Assembly: GCA_013361095.1 (NCBI GenBank)
Contig: JAATWA010000001.1
Coordinates: 1,586,001-1,650,000, forward strand
DNA from: Pseudanabaena biceps
GTDB lineage: Bacteria > Cyanobacteriota > Cyanobacteriia > Pseudanabaenales > Pseudanabaenaceae
Direction: 5' to 3'
DNA: 64,000 bases
How positions within the stretch are numbered: position 1 is the first letter of the stretch; each line of letters begins with the position of its first letter. The position numbers were made by a program, and so were the translations under genes. Below the pieces are notes generated by a model. That model was not told where the DNA came from and did not search any database. It saw nothing but the letters and a program-made list of their open reading frames with translations. Positions 46,931-55,958 of this stretch are shown in pieces.

Positions 46931-47287
46931 AAGCTGCCTCTATATAGCCATAGAAAATCCAGCTAGAGACAGTCTTTGCATGGTATCCTAGAGGTGCGAG
47001 TCTTCGGGGTACAGGCATAAGACATAATATCAAGCTTGTACCCTACTCTATATGCATGATTAATCTAAGTTAATAGATAATCCAGCAGTCTTACGGTAAA
47101 ATAAGAACTTATATGTTTGTCATTACCTTTAGGCTTAGGTAACTAACCCCTAACAAAAAGGGATTGAAATTTACGCTAAGTTAAGCCTTTATTTACTTTA
47201 CACATCCAACCCCTACTAGGGATCATCAAGCGGCTTTGTATAACTTTTTTAATTGTCCTAGTCGCCTGATATATTTCTGAGATTCGT
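46931..47287 (-). promoter_or_regulatory. Probable cas-operon control region
   Basis: 357 bases before the interference operon. It holds a dyad GGGTACA (47007-47013) / TGTACCC (47037-47043) that could be an operator, and two CRISPR-repeat-like palindromes read on the plus strand: AACCCCTAAC with AAAGGGATTGAAAT (47145-47170) and AACCCCTACTAGGGAT (47208-47223), 63 bases apart. The dyad is clear; the operator role is inferred. Confidence 0.45.
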
Positions 47288-47515
47288 TTAATCATTACAA
47301 TCACCTCTTATCAATTCCGCAGCATAGCCAACACAAGCTAAAACATCTAATCTGTCAATCCCTTGATACTCTTCAAGTATTTCTTCGATTGTTTCTCCAC
47401 TAGCTAGCAAATCTAAAATCAGGGAAACCCAGATACGATGCCCTCGAATACAAGGCTTGCCAGAGCAGATATTCGGCTCAATAGAAATGCGCGATAGTAA
47501 CTCATCACTAGACAT
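47288..47515 (-). CDS. DUF433 family protein
   Basis: 75 residues. RISIEPNICSGKPCIRGHRI and LDLLASGETIEEILEEYQGI are the DUF433 signature, a winged-helix-like family often met as antitoxin-like partner of a PIN or other nuclease. Here the gene follows a Uma2 nuclease-like gene by 4 bases on the same strand, so the two probably form one unit. The usual VapC partner (DUF5615) is not present. Confidence 0.85.
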   Translation of the reverse strand: MSSDELLSRISIEPNICSGKPCIRGHRIWVSLILDLLASGETIEEILEEYQGIDRLDVLACVGYAAELIRGDCND

Positions 47516-47519
47516 AACT

Positions 47520-48077
47520 TCAGTTCAACTCCACATCCTCATAAATATCGGAAAGCGCGATCGCCAAATCAATCGATCGCAAATGTAAACTGTCACCCGC
47601 ATCCAAACACTGCACCAACCAACCGCCATCTTGATCTCTGCGATAGACTTCCACGTTGATCTCAGCCTGCGAAACCAAAACATATTCTTGCAAAGATTCT
47701 AACTTCTGATAGTTAAAACGCTTCTCTCGCCGATCTAGCATTACGGTATAAGGTGACATCACCTCCACAACCAAAGATGGATTCCGAATTACATAATTTC
47801 CATCATCGCGATCGCCAACTACCATCACATCAGGATAATAGGTCGCGTTATTTGCCAAATTGATTGTTAGCTTCATATCTAAGGCAAACAGACGTGAATT
47901 TGTACCACGCAATCGCTGATGAATAGAAGCAACTAGATTACAGATAATTAAATTATGATTGGCATCCGATCCCGCGATCGCAAAAATTTGACTATTCACA
48001 AAATCATGCTTAATCGAACTAATGCGCTCACGGTCAATATATTCTGCATAGGTCAGCTCAGACTGTTTGACAAACAT
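47520..48077 (-). CDS. Uma2-family PD-(D/E)xK nuclease-like protein, copy 2
   Basis: 185 residues. Its closest visible relative is the gene at 39393-39947: both share MLDRREK-FNYQKLESLQEY and the end DLAIALSDIYEDVE. YPDVMVVGDR and LVVEVMSPYTVMLDRREK carry the nuclease-like acidic residues. With DUF433 it forms a two-gene unit. The two Uma2 genes bracket the interference operon in the same orientation. Confidence 0.85.
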   Translation of the reverse strand: MFVKQSELTYAEYIDRERISSIKHDFVNSQIFAIAGSDANHNLIICNLVASIHQRLRGTNSRLFALDMKLTINLANNATYYPDVMVVGDRDDGNYVIRNPSLVVEVMSPYTVMLDRREKRFNYQKLESLQEYVLVSQAEINVEVYRRDQDGGWLVQCLDAGDSLHLRSIDLAIALSDIYEDVELN

Positions 48078-48537
48078 TACTCACTCCTTTCGTTCAGCAG
48101 TATGAATCTCGACGCTATAAATGTTCTAGACTCTAGTCTATGAATCCTTGTTCTTTAATCCACTCTTAACCGTAGCATTCAAATTATTTCCATCAATCTT
48201 GACAGAGATAAATCCATTGCTTAGGAATAGCTACCCCATTTCAAATCTGAGCGCAAGAACCGGTGATTTCTGCGGATTTCTATCTACTTGTCATTTTTTT
48301 GTGACCAAATATTTGAGTAGTTAATTGTAGATACCTTGTGTATGCTAAATTTATTGCATAACAAGCCTAGATTTATTAGACTTATTTAATAAATTAAATT
48401 TTGTCCGTAAATATCTATAATTAGATAATTGCATTAAAAATTCGATTAAACAAGATCTTTCTTGATTAAAGTGTCCGTGTATTTTTCTTGAAAAGATAGG
48501 TTTGGTACTGACAGCAGTTATTGATCAAATGCACCAC

Positions 48538-48573
48538 AAAACCAGTCGCGGGCTTCACCCCGCGACTGGTTTT
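48538..48573. repeat. 15-bp-arm hairpin
   Basis: AAAACCAGTCGCGGG pairs with CCCGCGACTGGTTTT around CTTCAC. The AAAACC/GGTTTT ends are typical of the dispersed hairpin family. Confidence 0.7.
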
Positions 48574-48577
48574 AATA

Positions 48578-48620
48578 AAAAGGACTGATGGCGGTGCGAA
48601 GCACCGCCATCAGTCCTTTT
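48578..48620. repeat. 20-bp-arm hairpin
   Basis: 48578-48597 pairs perfectly with 48601-48620 around GAA; the tip is GGCGGTGC/GCACCGCC. It lies 5 bases from the previous hairpin. Confidence 0.75.
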
Positions 48621-48639
48621 AGGCTTTGATTTGTCCAAA

Positions 48640-48682
48640 TTAATACATAATTGTCGGCTCGACGTGCCGACAATTATGTATT
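48640..48682 (-). terminator. 18-bp-arm hairpin after sufB
   Basis: TAATACATAATTGTCGGC (48640-48657) pairs perfectly with 48665-48682. It lies 26 bases beyond the sufB stop. Confidence 0.7.
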
Positions 48683-48708
48683 AGTAATTAACATTGCCAG
48701 CAGTTTTA

Positions 48709-50145
48709 CTAACCCACACTATTCTCTAGCTTCAAAGCCAAAAGCTTATCTGCTTCCACCGCAAATTCCATCGGCAATACATTAAAGACTTCTTTACAAA
48801 AGCCGCTAATGATCATCGAAACCGCATCTTCCATCGCAATGCCGCGTTGTTGGAAATAGAAGAGTTGCTCCTCTCCGATTTTAGAAGTGGAAGCTTCATG
48901 CTCAACCCTAGCGGTGTTATTTTGAACTTGAATATAGGGGAAAGTATTTGCCTGTGAGCAATCACCAATCAGCATTGAATCACATTGAGAATAATTTCTG
49001 GCACCCTCCGCTTTAGGAGAAATCTTCACTAAGCCGCGATAGCTATTTTGGGAACCACCAGCCGAAATACCCTTAGAAACAATTTTACTGCGGGTATTTT
49101 TGCCAATATGCACCATCTTGGAGCCTGTATCTGCTTGCTGCTTATTATTAGTCAGGGCAACGGAATAGAACTCACCAACAGAATTTTCACCTACTAATAT
49201 GCAACTAGGATATTTCCAAGTAATTGCTGAACCCGTTTCTACTTGCGTCCAAGAGATTTTTGAGTTTTTGCCTTGGCATAAGCCACGCTTGGTGACGAAG
49301 TTATAGATACCACCTTTGCCATTTTTATCGCCAGCGTACCAGTTCTGCACAGTGGAATACTTAACTTCAGCGTCATCAAGCGTGACAATTTCGACTACCG
49401 CCGCGTGAAGTTGATTGGTGTCAAACATTGGCGCAGTGCAACCTTCGAGGTAGCTAACATAAGCTCCCTCCTCAGCAACGATGAGAGTGCGCTCAAATTG
49501 TCCAGAATCCCCGTTATTAATCCGAAAATAAGTAGACAAATCCATTGGGCATTTTACACCCTTGGGAATGTAAACAAAGGAGCCATCACTGAATACAGCA
49601 GCATTTAGTGCCGAGAAATAGTTATCTGCGATCGGAACAACGCTACCGAGATACTTTTTGATTAGTTCGGGATACTCATGCATCGCTTCCGAAATGGAGC
49701 AGAAAATTACACCGACCTTAGCTAAATCTTTTTTAAAGGTAGTAGCAACGGAAACACTGTCAAAAATGGCATCTACTGCAACATTAGCCAAGCGCTTTTG
49801 TTCTGATAGAGAAATACCCAACTTCTCGAAGGTATCAAGCAACTCAGGATCGACTTCATCAAGACTAGCTTTCTTCTTTGACTGCTTGGGCGCGGAGTAG
49901 TAAACGATATCTTGGTAGTTGATTTTAGGATAATCGACTTCAGCCCAAACGGGTTCTTGCATCTTCAACCATTGGCGATAGGCTTTGAGTCGAAATTCCA
50001 GCATATATTCTGGCTCATTCTTCTTTGCCGAAATCATGCGTACGACATCTTCGCTTAGACCGCGAGGGATCGTGTCCGACTCGATCTCGGTCACAAATCC
50101 GTATTTGTATGGTTGGTTGACAAGTGCTTGAACCGTTGCAGTCAT
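48709..50145 (-). CDS. sufB: Fe-S cluster assembly scaffold SufB
   Basis: 478 residues. Seen: FYVRAYRxW-like start, [31 protein letters not shown] and the long beta-helix with [20 protein letters not shown], ending [21 protein letters not shown]. It forms the SufBCD scaffold on which Fe-S clusters are built. In most cyanobacteria sufB is followed by sufC, sufD and sufS; here three hairpins and the Uma2 gene follow, so sufB stands alone. It is divergent from sufR, its known repressor. Confidence 0.97.
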   Translation of the reverse strand: MTATVQALVNQPYKYGFVTEIESDTIPRGLSEDVVRMISAKKNEPEYMLEFRLKAYRQWLKMQEPVWAEVDYPKINYQDIVYYSAPKQSKKKASLDEVDPELLDTFEKLGISLSEQKRLANVAVDAIFDSVSVATTFKKDLAKVGVIFCSISEAMHEYPELIKKYLGSVVPIADNYFSALNAAVFSDGSFVYIPKGVKCPMDLSTYFRINNGDSGQFERTLIVAEEGAYVSYLEGCTAPMFDTNQLHAAVVEIVTLDDAEVKYSTVQNWYAGDKNGKGGIYNFVTKRGLCQGKNSKISWTQVETGSAITWKYPSCILVGENSVGEFYSVALTNNKQQADTGSKMVHIGKNTRSKIVSKGISAGGSQNSYRGLVKISPKAEGARNYSQCDSMLIGDCSQANTFPYIQVQNNTARVEHEASTSKIGEEQLFYFQQRGIAMEDAVSMIISGFCKEVFNVLPMEFAVEADKLLALKLENSVG

Positions 50146-50471
50146 GTCAGTCGATGCTCCTTAATTAAATTTTGAATCTTTTGTAAGCAGATTTATGCAA
50201 AGTATAAATTTGCAGGGTAAGTAATTTGGCACAATAAAAGCCAGAACCCAAAGAAGCTAGTTCGCCCACGAAGCGGGCGAACTAGCTTCTTTGGGTTTTA
50301 TATTTAATTACGCCTACCTAACTTAATAAAAAATTTTTACTAAAACAACTTGCTTGTTTCTTTACTTATTGTAGGTTACATTAACAATACATGAGTTGTC
50401 AAAGTCAATTTTTAAGCTGAAATTCTGCTGTGTGCAGAATTTGATTTGTTACATTTGCAGGAGCAAATTCG
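50146..50471. promoter_or_regulatory. sufB-sufR divergent control region
   Basis: CAAC-TTGCTT-GTTT at 50346-50359 is one base from the CAAC-N6-GTTG site described for SufR in Synechocystis, and lies between the two divergent starts. A second dyad, GTTACATTAAC, is near 50374. A 23-bp-arm hairpin (50245-50297) lies on the sufB side. Confidence 0.6.
50245..50297. repeat. Perfect 23-bp-arm hairpin in a divergent promoter
   Basis: AACCCAAAGAAGCTAGTTCG plus CCC (50245-50267) pairs perfectly with 50275-50297. Because sufB and sufR both start away from it, it cannot be a terminator of either and looks like an inserted repeat. Confidence 0.8.
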
Positions 50472-51155
50472 ATGAAAACTCCTATTGATTTGCATGACCA
50501 TAAAACTGATCCTAGAGGCGATGGGAAAAGTGACACTAGAAATGATACTAAAAACGATATTTTGCAGCACCTGCTCAAGAGGGTTGAGGTAACAGCGCAG
50601 GAATTTGCTGAAAAGTTAGATATTAGTCCCCAAGCAATTCGTAAACATTTAAAGGATTTGGAAGCTGAAGGACTCATTTATCACACCTCTGAGCAAATAG
50701 GAATGGGGCGACCCCAATTTATCTATGCTTTAACTACGGCAGGACGCGATCGCTTTCCTGATAGTTACAATCAATTTGCGGTCAATTTCTTAGATACATT
50801 GATTGATACTCTGGGGAAAGATCAGGTGTCTGAGGTACTGCATAAGCAATGGCAACGCAAAGCCCAAGACTATAAGTCTAAACTTGGTGGTGGTTCCCTC
50901 AGGCAACGACTAGAGAAACTTGCGGAAATTCGACGCGCTGAGGGCTATGTGACGGAATGGTTTTCTGTTGAGAACACGCAAAACTTTATTTTTACGGAAT
51001 ATAACTGTGCGATCGCCCATGTTGCTGAATCTTTTCCTAGTGTGTGTGGACATGAGCTAGAGATGTTTGCGACGGTTCTCGATTGTCCTGTGGAAAGGAC
51101 TCACTGGATGGTCGATGGCGAGCATCGCTGTGGATATTTAATTCAAGCCACATAA
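50472..51155 (+). CDS. sufR: Fe-S cluster-binding repressor SufR
   Basis: 227 residues. N-terminal winged helix (LLKRVEVTAQEFAEKLDISP, QAIRKHLKDLEAEGLI), and a C-terminal region with the SufR cysteines: EYNCAIAHVAESFPSVCGH, VLDCPVERTHW and HRCGYLIQ. Holo-SufR with its 4Fe-4S cluster represses the suf genes. It is divergent from sufB. Its last six codons, including the stop, are one arm of the hairpin at 51138-51206. Confidence 0.95.
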   Translation: MKTPIDLHDHKTDPRGDGKSDTRNDTKNDILQHLLKRVEVTAQEFAEKLDISPQAIRKHLKDLEAEGLIYHTSEQIGMGRPQFIYALTTAGRDRFPDSYNQFAVNFLDTLIDTLGKDQVSEVLHKQWQRKAQDYKSKLGGGSLRQRLEKLAEIRRAEGYVTEWFSVENTQNFIFTEYNCAIAHVAESFPSVCGHELEMFATVLDCPVERTHWMVDGEHRCGYLIQAT

Positions 51156-51206
51156 AAAGAGAGTAGATGCAATGCATCTACTCTCTTTTTATGTGGCTTG
51201 AATTAA
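51138..51206. terminator. Perfect 34-bp-arm hairpin that includes the end of sufR
   Basis: 51138-51171 pairs with 51173-51206 with a single-base loop and no mismatch. The left arm begins at the codon TTA and includes the final sense codons and TAA of sufR. Convergent with the ABC1 kinase gene, which ends at 51214. Confidence 0.85.
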
Positions 51207-51213
51207 GCTAAAT

Positions 51214-52908
51214 TTAATTAATATTTTGGAAGGCGGCAAAGGGTAACGCAGCGGCGATCGCTTTAGGTATCGTCCCTGTCAAAGTCTTAACTGCCATATC
51301 CCATAACTTTGCTGGATCAATATCTGCACCGATCATTTGCCAGATTCGCATTAGCTCCTCGGTGTGCAAACGATTATCTTCGGTGAGGGCTAATAAGATG
51401 CGACGACGAATATATTCGCCATCCTTGGAGGTTAAGAACTTAAAGCCCATACTTGCTGTAGGAATAATGTCAAACTGACCATCTGATTTAGCGATCGCGA
51501 GTAAATTCTCTAATCTTGACCATTGGAACTTCTCATCTTTAAAGAGAACTTCTAATAGTCTTGACCGCAAACTATCAGACTCATCAGTCAGCAATCGTCT
51601 CGCCACATAGGGATAAGCAACCTGCACAATCTGAAATTCAGGATTGAGACTGAGAGCCACACCCTCTTGAGTAATTACGGATCGGATAATCAGCGCAAAC
51701 TTAGCAGGTAAGCAGAAGGGATAGTCATACATAACTTTGGAGAAGCGATCAGTTACCACCTTAAAGTTAAAGTCCTTTACCTTCTCGGACATGATGTCGC
51801 CCAGAACTGACTCCAGCGCATTCACAATTGGCTTCATCTCGATGTCGGGCTGCAAAAATCCTAATCTCACATAGTCCTGCCCCAATTCGTCATAGTCTTT
51901 ATTGAGCAAATGCACAACCGAATCAACTAATTGTTCTTTAGTTTGCAGATCCAACTGATCCATCATGCCAAAGTCGATATATGCCATTTTGCCGTCGTAG
52001 GTGGCAAAGAGATTACCAGGGTGTGGGTCAGCATGGAAGAAGCCAAACTCAAGCAATTGACGTAGCCCAGACATCACACCGATACGCACTAAGTTATCGG
52101 TATTTAGGCCAGCAGATTTAATTTGTTCAATTTCATTGAGCTTGATGCCATTAATCCACTCTAAGGTGAGGACTCGATGGGTGCTGAATTGGCGATAAAT
52201 GCGCGGAACTTTGACATTAGGATCATCTCGAAAGTAACCCGCGAAGCGTTCAGCATTAGTGGCTTCATGCTTATAGTCAATTTCTTCAAACAGCTTCAAG
52301 CCAAATTCATCAACGATCGCCTCTAGACTATTACCCAAATTGAGCGGCAAGAGTGGGCCAATCAAACCTGCTAACCCACGCAAAATGAATAAGTCAAGGG
52401 TCAGAGTGGGAACTAAACGTGGACGCTGCACCTTAACGGCAACTTCTTCACCTGAATAGAGCGTAGCTTTGTAAACTTGCCCAAGACTTGCGGCTGCGAC
52501 AGGATCTTCAGAAATAGTTCGGTACACCGAATTAACGGGTTTACCTAACTCCGACTGCATAATTTCAAAAGCTTCGACGTTTGAAAATGCTGGTAACTGG
52601 TCTTGCAGCCTTGTTAACTCTTCTAAAAAGTCCACTCGTACCAGATCAGGACGAGTTGATAGTGCCTGTCCGACTTTAATATAAGTGGGCCCAAGGGAGG
52701 TGATGATTTTGCGGAGTTGCTCCGCTAGTTTGGGCTGGCTTGAGGTATTACCAGTCAAGACATCCCAGCCAAAGGCTAGCCCAAAACTAATTGTAAAATA
52801 TATTATTTTAAAAATCCGACCAATCGCTAGCCAAGGGCGACGACCGTAATATTCGGCATTGGCTTTGGCATCATAGCGATTTAGCTGTTCAAGAGGATGC
52901 TGACTCAC
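51214..52908 (-). CDS. ABC1/UbiB-family atypical kinase
   Basis: 564 residues. KxGQxxSTRPD region (VGQALSTRPDLVRVDFLEEL), the ATP-lysine segment VAVKVQRPRLVP, and the catalytic loop FFHADPHPGNLFATYDGKMA YIDFG. Two C-terminal helices may be membrane-associated. In bacteria UbiB is needed for ubiquinone synthesis; cyanobacteria make plastoquinone and carry several such kinases of uncertain substrate. Standalone gene, divergent from the MerA-like gene. Confidence 0.92.
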   Translation of the reverse strand: MSQHPLEQLNRYDAKANAEYYGRRPWLAIGRIFKIIYFTISFGLAFGWDVLTGNTSSQPKLAEQLRKIITSLGPTYIKVGQALSTRPDLVRVDFLEELTRLQDQLPAFSNVEAFEIMQSELGKPVNSVYRTISEDPVAAASLGQVYKATLYSGEEVAVKVQRPRLVPTLTLDLFILRGLAGLIGPLLPLNLGNSLEAIVDEFGLKLFEEIDYKHEATNAERFAGYFRDDPNVKVPRIYRQFSTHRVLTLEWINGIKLNEIEQIKSAGLNTDNLVRIGVMSGLRQLLEFGFFHADPHPGNLFATYDGKMAYIDFGMMDQLDLQTKEQLVDSVVHLLNKDYDELGQDYVRLGFLQPDIEMKPIVNALESVLGDIMSEKVKDFNFKVVTDRFSKVMYDYPFCLPAKFALIIRSVITQEGVALSLNPEFQIVQVAYPYVARRLLTDESDSLRSRLLEVLFKDEKFQWSRLENLLAIAKSDGQFDIIPTASMGFKFLTSKDGEYIRRRILLALTEDNRLHTEELMRIWQMIGADIDPAKLWDMAVKTLTGTIPKAIAAALPFAAFQNIN

Positions 52909-53010
52909 AGTGATAATTACCGTTTTTTATATCCGACTAATCTATCAGTATACAAAAATACATAATGTAGTTGCAATAAATTTTTAAACAGCAGCAATGT
53001 TTCTTAAAAC

Positions 53011-53055
53011 CCAAGAATTAATTGGCGGCACTTCGCGCCGCCAATTAATTCTTGG
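53011..53055. repeat. Perfect 19-bp-arm hairpin in a divergent promoter
   Basis: CCAAGAATTAATTGGCGGC (53011-53029) pairs with 53037-53055 around ACTTCGC. It is preceded by AAAAC. It lies between two divergent starts, so is not a terminator. Confidence 0.8.
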
Positions 53056-53094
53056 ATACTGTATTTATACTGAAGCAAACAATCTGAAATTTCC

Positions 53095-54663
53095 ATGCAG
53101 CAAACCGATCAAAAGACCGAACTAGAAGATGACTTTGAGTCTTTCATCCAACCGATGGATGAGTATAATCAAGCGCTTCTTGCCCATGTGCATCCCTCCG
53201 ACTGGACAAATCCTAACCCTGCGAAATGCTATGACCTTGTAGTAATTGGTGCTGGAACCGCAGGCTTAGTAGTTGCCGCAGGAGCCGCAGGGCTAGGCTT
53301 AGGGCTAAAAATCGCTCTGATTGAAAAGAATCTCATGGGTGGTGATTGTCTTAATGTCGGCTGTGTTCCATCTAAATGTGTGATTCGCTCAGGACGAGTG
53401 GTTGCGGATATAAATGACGCGGCAAGATTTGGCATACAGACTCCTGCAAATGTTGATATCGATTTTGCGGCAGTAATGCAACGGATGCGCCAAATTCGGG
53501 CAGGGATTAGCCACCATGACTCCGCTAATAGGTTCCGTAATTTGGGAGTCGATGTATTTCTGGGAGCCGCGAAGTTTGTTAATGATACGACTGTGGAAGT
53601 AAATGGAAAGCAATTAAGATTTAAGAAAGCAGTAATCGCCACAGGTGCAAGGGCAAGCCGTCCTCAAATCACAGGCTTAGCAGAAGCAGGATACCTCACC
53701 AATGAGACTGTATTTAACCTTTGCAATCGCCCCAAAAGTCTCGCTGTAATTGGCGGCGGTCCCATTGGCTGCGAACTGGCTCAAGCCTTTCATCGCTTAG
53801 GTTGTGCCGTTACTTTGATCCATAAAAACTCCCATCTTCTCGATCGCGAAGATGCCGATGCCGCCGAAATTGTGCAGAAACAGTTATTGCAGGAAGGAAT
53901 TAATGTGATTTTAGATGCTCAATTGGAGCGCGTAGAAACAACAGCATCAGGGAAGATAATTTATTATCAACAAAATGGGACCTTGCAAACTATTTGTGCC
54001 GATCAAATTTTGGTAGGCGCAGGGCGATCGCCAAATGTGGAAGGCTTAAATCTAGAAGCAGTGGGTGTGAAATATGATCGACAACGTGGCGTAATTGTCG
54101 ATGACTATTTGCAAACCAGTAATCCTAAAATCTATGCCGCAGGCGATATCTGTTCTGTTTGGAAGTTTACCCATGCCGCTGATGCCGCCGCCCGTATTGT
54201 GATCAAAAATACGCTCTTTTCTCCCTTTGGTTTAGGACGCAGCAAAGTTAGCAATTTGGTCATGCCTTGGGTGACCTTTACCGATCCTGAGATTGCTCAT
54301 GTGGGAATATATGCTGCTGAAGCAAATGCTCAAGGTATAGAAACTGGAGAAATTAAGATTCCTTTTACTTCCGTCGATCGCGCTATTTTTGATGGTGAGA
54401 CCGATGGATTCGTGAAAATTCTGCATCAAAAAGGAGGCGATCTCATTCTTGGGACGACGATTGTGGCGCGTCATGCTGGCGAAATGATCGGTGAAGTTAG
54501 CTTAGCGATCGTGGCAAAGCAGGGCTTAAACACTTTATCCACTGTGATCCATTCCTATCCCACCCAAGCTGAGGCTATCAAAAAAGCTGCCGAGGCATAT
54601 CGTAAAACTTTGCTCACACCGCGCACTCAATCACTTTTAAAGTTCTTAACTAAGTTTAGTTAA
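53095..54663 (+). CDS. FAD-dependent pyridine-nucleotide-disulfide oxidoreductase, MerA-like
   Basis: 522 residues. After a 44-residue N-terminal extension comes the FAD motif VVIGAGTAGLVVAAGAA, then GGDCLNVGCVPSKC with redox cysteines C85 and C90. The NAD motif LAVIGGGPIGCELAQAF and the C-terminal dimerisation domain follow. It resembles mercuric reductase in sequence but lacks the terminal vicinal cysteine pair and the NmerA heavy-metal domain, so real Hg(II) reduction is doubtful. The next gene is an arsenite methyltransferase, hinting at metal or redox stress. Substrate unknown. Confidence 0.85.
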   Translation: MQQTDQKTELEDDFESFIQPMDEYNQALLAHVHPSDWTNPNPAKCYDLVVIGAGTAGLVVAAGAAGLGLGLKIALIEKNLMGGDCLNVGCVPSKCVIRSGRVVADINDAARFGIQTPANVDIDFAAVMQRMRQIRAGISHHDSANRFRNLGVDVFLGAAKFVNDTTVEVNGKQLRFKKAVIATGARASRPQITGLAEAGYLTNETVFNLCNRPKSLAVIGGGPIGCELAQAFHRLGCAVTLIHKNSHLLDREDADAAEIVQKQLLQEGINVILDAQLERVETTASGKIIYYQQNGTLQTICADQILVGAGRSPNVEGLNLEAVGVKYDRQRGVIVDDYLQTSNPKIYAAGDICSVWKFTHAADAAARIVIKNTLFSPFGLGRSKVSNLVMPWVTFTDPEIAHVGIYAAEANAQGIETGEIKIPFTSVDRAIFDGETDGFVKILHQKGGDLILGTTIVARHAGEMIGEVSLAIVAKQGLNTLSTVIHSYPTQAEAIKKAAEAYRKTLLTPRTQSLLKFLTKFS

Positions 54664-54804
54664 ACGCAAAAGTATGGAGGTGGCGCGATGCGCCGCTTCT
54701 ATTAATAATAGAGAGAGATCGCTACTCCTTTGGAAGCTTATATTTAATTGCGCTTAGCTACTTATAAATCGTCATAATTAAAGTCAATCACTCAATCACT
54801 ACCT

Positions 54805-55773
54805 ATGACCTATCTCGAAACTACAGCCAAGTTTTATGCAGAAGCGGCTGCAACCCCTCAAGTTGGCTTATGTTGCATCAGCACGCCTCCCATGCAATAC
54901 CCCGACCTGAAGATACCTGAAATTATCTATCAGATGAATTATGGCTGCGGTACAACGATTCATCCCACAGAGCTTACAGGCTTGCCAACAGTTCTTTATA
55001 TTGGTGTTGGTGGTGGTTTAGAAGCCTTACAGTTTGCTTATTTTTGTCGTCGCCCCGCCGCCGTGATTGCCGTTGATCCTGTTAGAGAGATGCGCGAGGC
55101 GGCGACCCGTAACTTACAGCTAGCCGCCCAACAAAATCCTTGGTTTGAGACTAGTTTCGTCAAAATTCTTGAGGGAGATGCCTTTAATTTACCTGTTCCT
55201 GATGCTTCAGTGGATGTGGTAGCTCAAAATTGTTTATTCAACATCTTTGAGCCTGCGGACTTGCAAAAAGCTCTTAAAGAAGTCTATCGAGTTCTCAAGC
55301 CCAAAGGTAGATTGATCATGAGCGATCCGATCGCTACTCGTGAGATTCCAGCTCATCTCCAAGCTGATGAACGACTACGCGCCATGTGTATTTCTGGCGC
55401 AATCACCTACAGCGACTATACCCAGCACCTAGTTGATGCGGGCTTCGGACAGGTAGAAATTCGCGATCGCCGTCCCTATCGACTTCTTGATACTTATAGC
55501 TTCAATCTTGATCATCCATTACTTTTAGAAAGTCTCGATTCTGTCTCTTTTAAAGTTCCTATCCCTAGCGATGGAGCCTGTATATTCACAGGTAAAACTG
55601 CGATTTATCAAGGTAGAGAAGAGTCTTTAGATGATCATGCGGGTCATGTTCTCTTGCGCGGTAATCCCATCGCCGTTTGCGACAAAACCGCCACAAAACT
55701 CGGCTCCCAATTTCCTCAAGAAGTAATTATCACCGATTCCACTTGGCATTACAACGGTGGTGGCTGTTGCTAA
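54805..55773 (+). CDS. arsM: Arsenite methyltransferase ArsM (arsenosugar type)
   Basis: 322 residues. SAM-binding YIGVGGGLEALQFA, with cysteines at C23-C24 (GLCC) and C48 (NYGCGT) that fit the thiol sites for As(III), and a C-terminal GGGCC. LKEVYRVLKPKGRLIMSDP is the methyltransferase core end. Such enzymes methylate arsenite; the arsenosugar branch normally also has the radical-SAM protein ArsS, which is not in this window. A 24-bp-arm hairpin follows. Confidence 0.88.
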   Translation: MTYLETTAKFYAEAAATPQVGLCCISTPPMQYPDLKIPEIIYQMNYGCGTTIHPTELTGLPTVLYIGVGGGLEALQFAYFCRRPAAVIAVDPVREMREAATRNLQLAAQQNPWFETSFVKILEGDAFNLPVPDASVDVVAQNCLFNIFEPADLQKALKEVYRVLKPKGRLIMSDPIATREIPAHLQADERLRAMCISGAITYSDYTQHLVDAGFGQVEIRDRRPYRLLDTYSFNLDHPLLLESLDSVSFKVPIPSDGACIFTGKTAIYQGREESLDDHAGHVLLRGNPIAVCDKTATKLGSQFPQEVIITDSTWHYNGGGCC

Positions 55774-55783
55774 TCAACGTTCA

Positions 55784-55834
55784 CGCATTAGAGTTTATTT
55801 CCCCGCCTTTGGCGGGGAAATAAACTCTAATGCG
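55784..55834 (+). terminator. Perfect 24-bp-arm hairpin after arsM
   Basis: CGCATTAGAGTTTATTTC plus CCCGCC (55784-55807) pairs with 55811-55834 around TTT. It starts 10 bases after the arsM stop. Confidence 0.75.
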
Positions 55835-55958
55835 CTGTCGGCATAGAAAGACAACGCACTTTTAATCTAGGGGGATTTCCAAAAACTTCCGAACTCAGAC
55901 TATAATTTAATTTACACAATTAAGTAGGAATCGACATCTACGAAAGGACATCACAACT

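Larger units (their letters stand above)
48078..48708. other. Stretch between Uma2 and sufB, with three hairpins
   Basis: 631 bases without a gene. The left 450 bases are AT-rich and show nothing. Hairpins: 48538-48573 (15-bp arms, GTCGCGGG tip), 48578-48620 (20-bp arms, GGCGGTGC-GAA-GCACCGCC) and 48640-48682 (18-bp arms) just beyond sufB. Confidence 0.6.

Noticed and set aside
53095..54663. True mercuric reductase
   Set aside because: The C-terminal cysteine pair and the NmerA domain are missing, and no mer genes are nearby.
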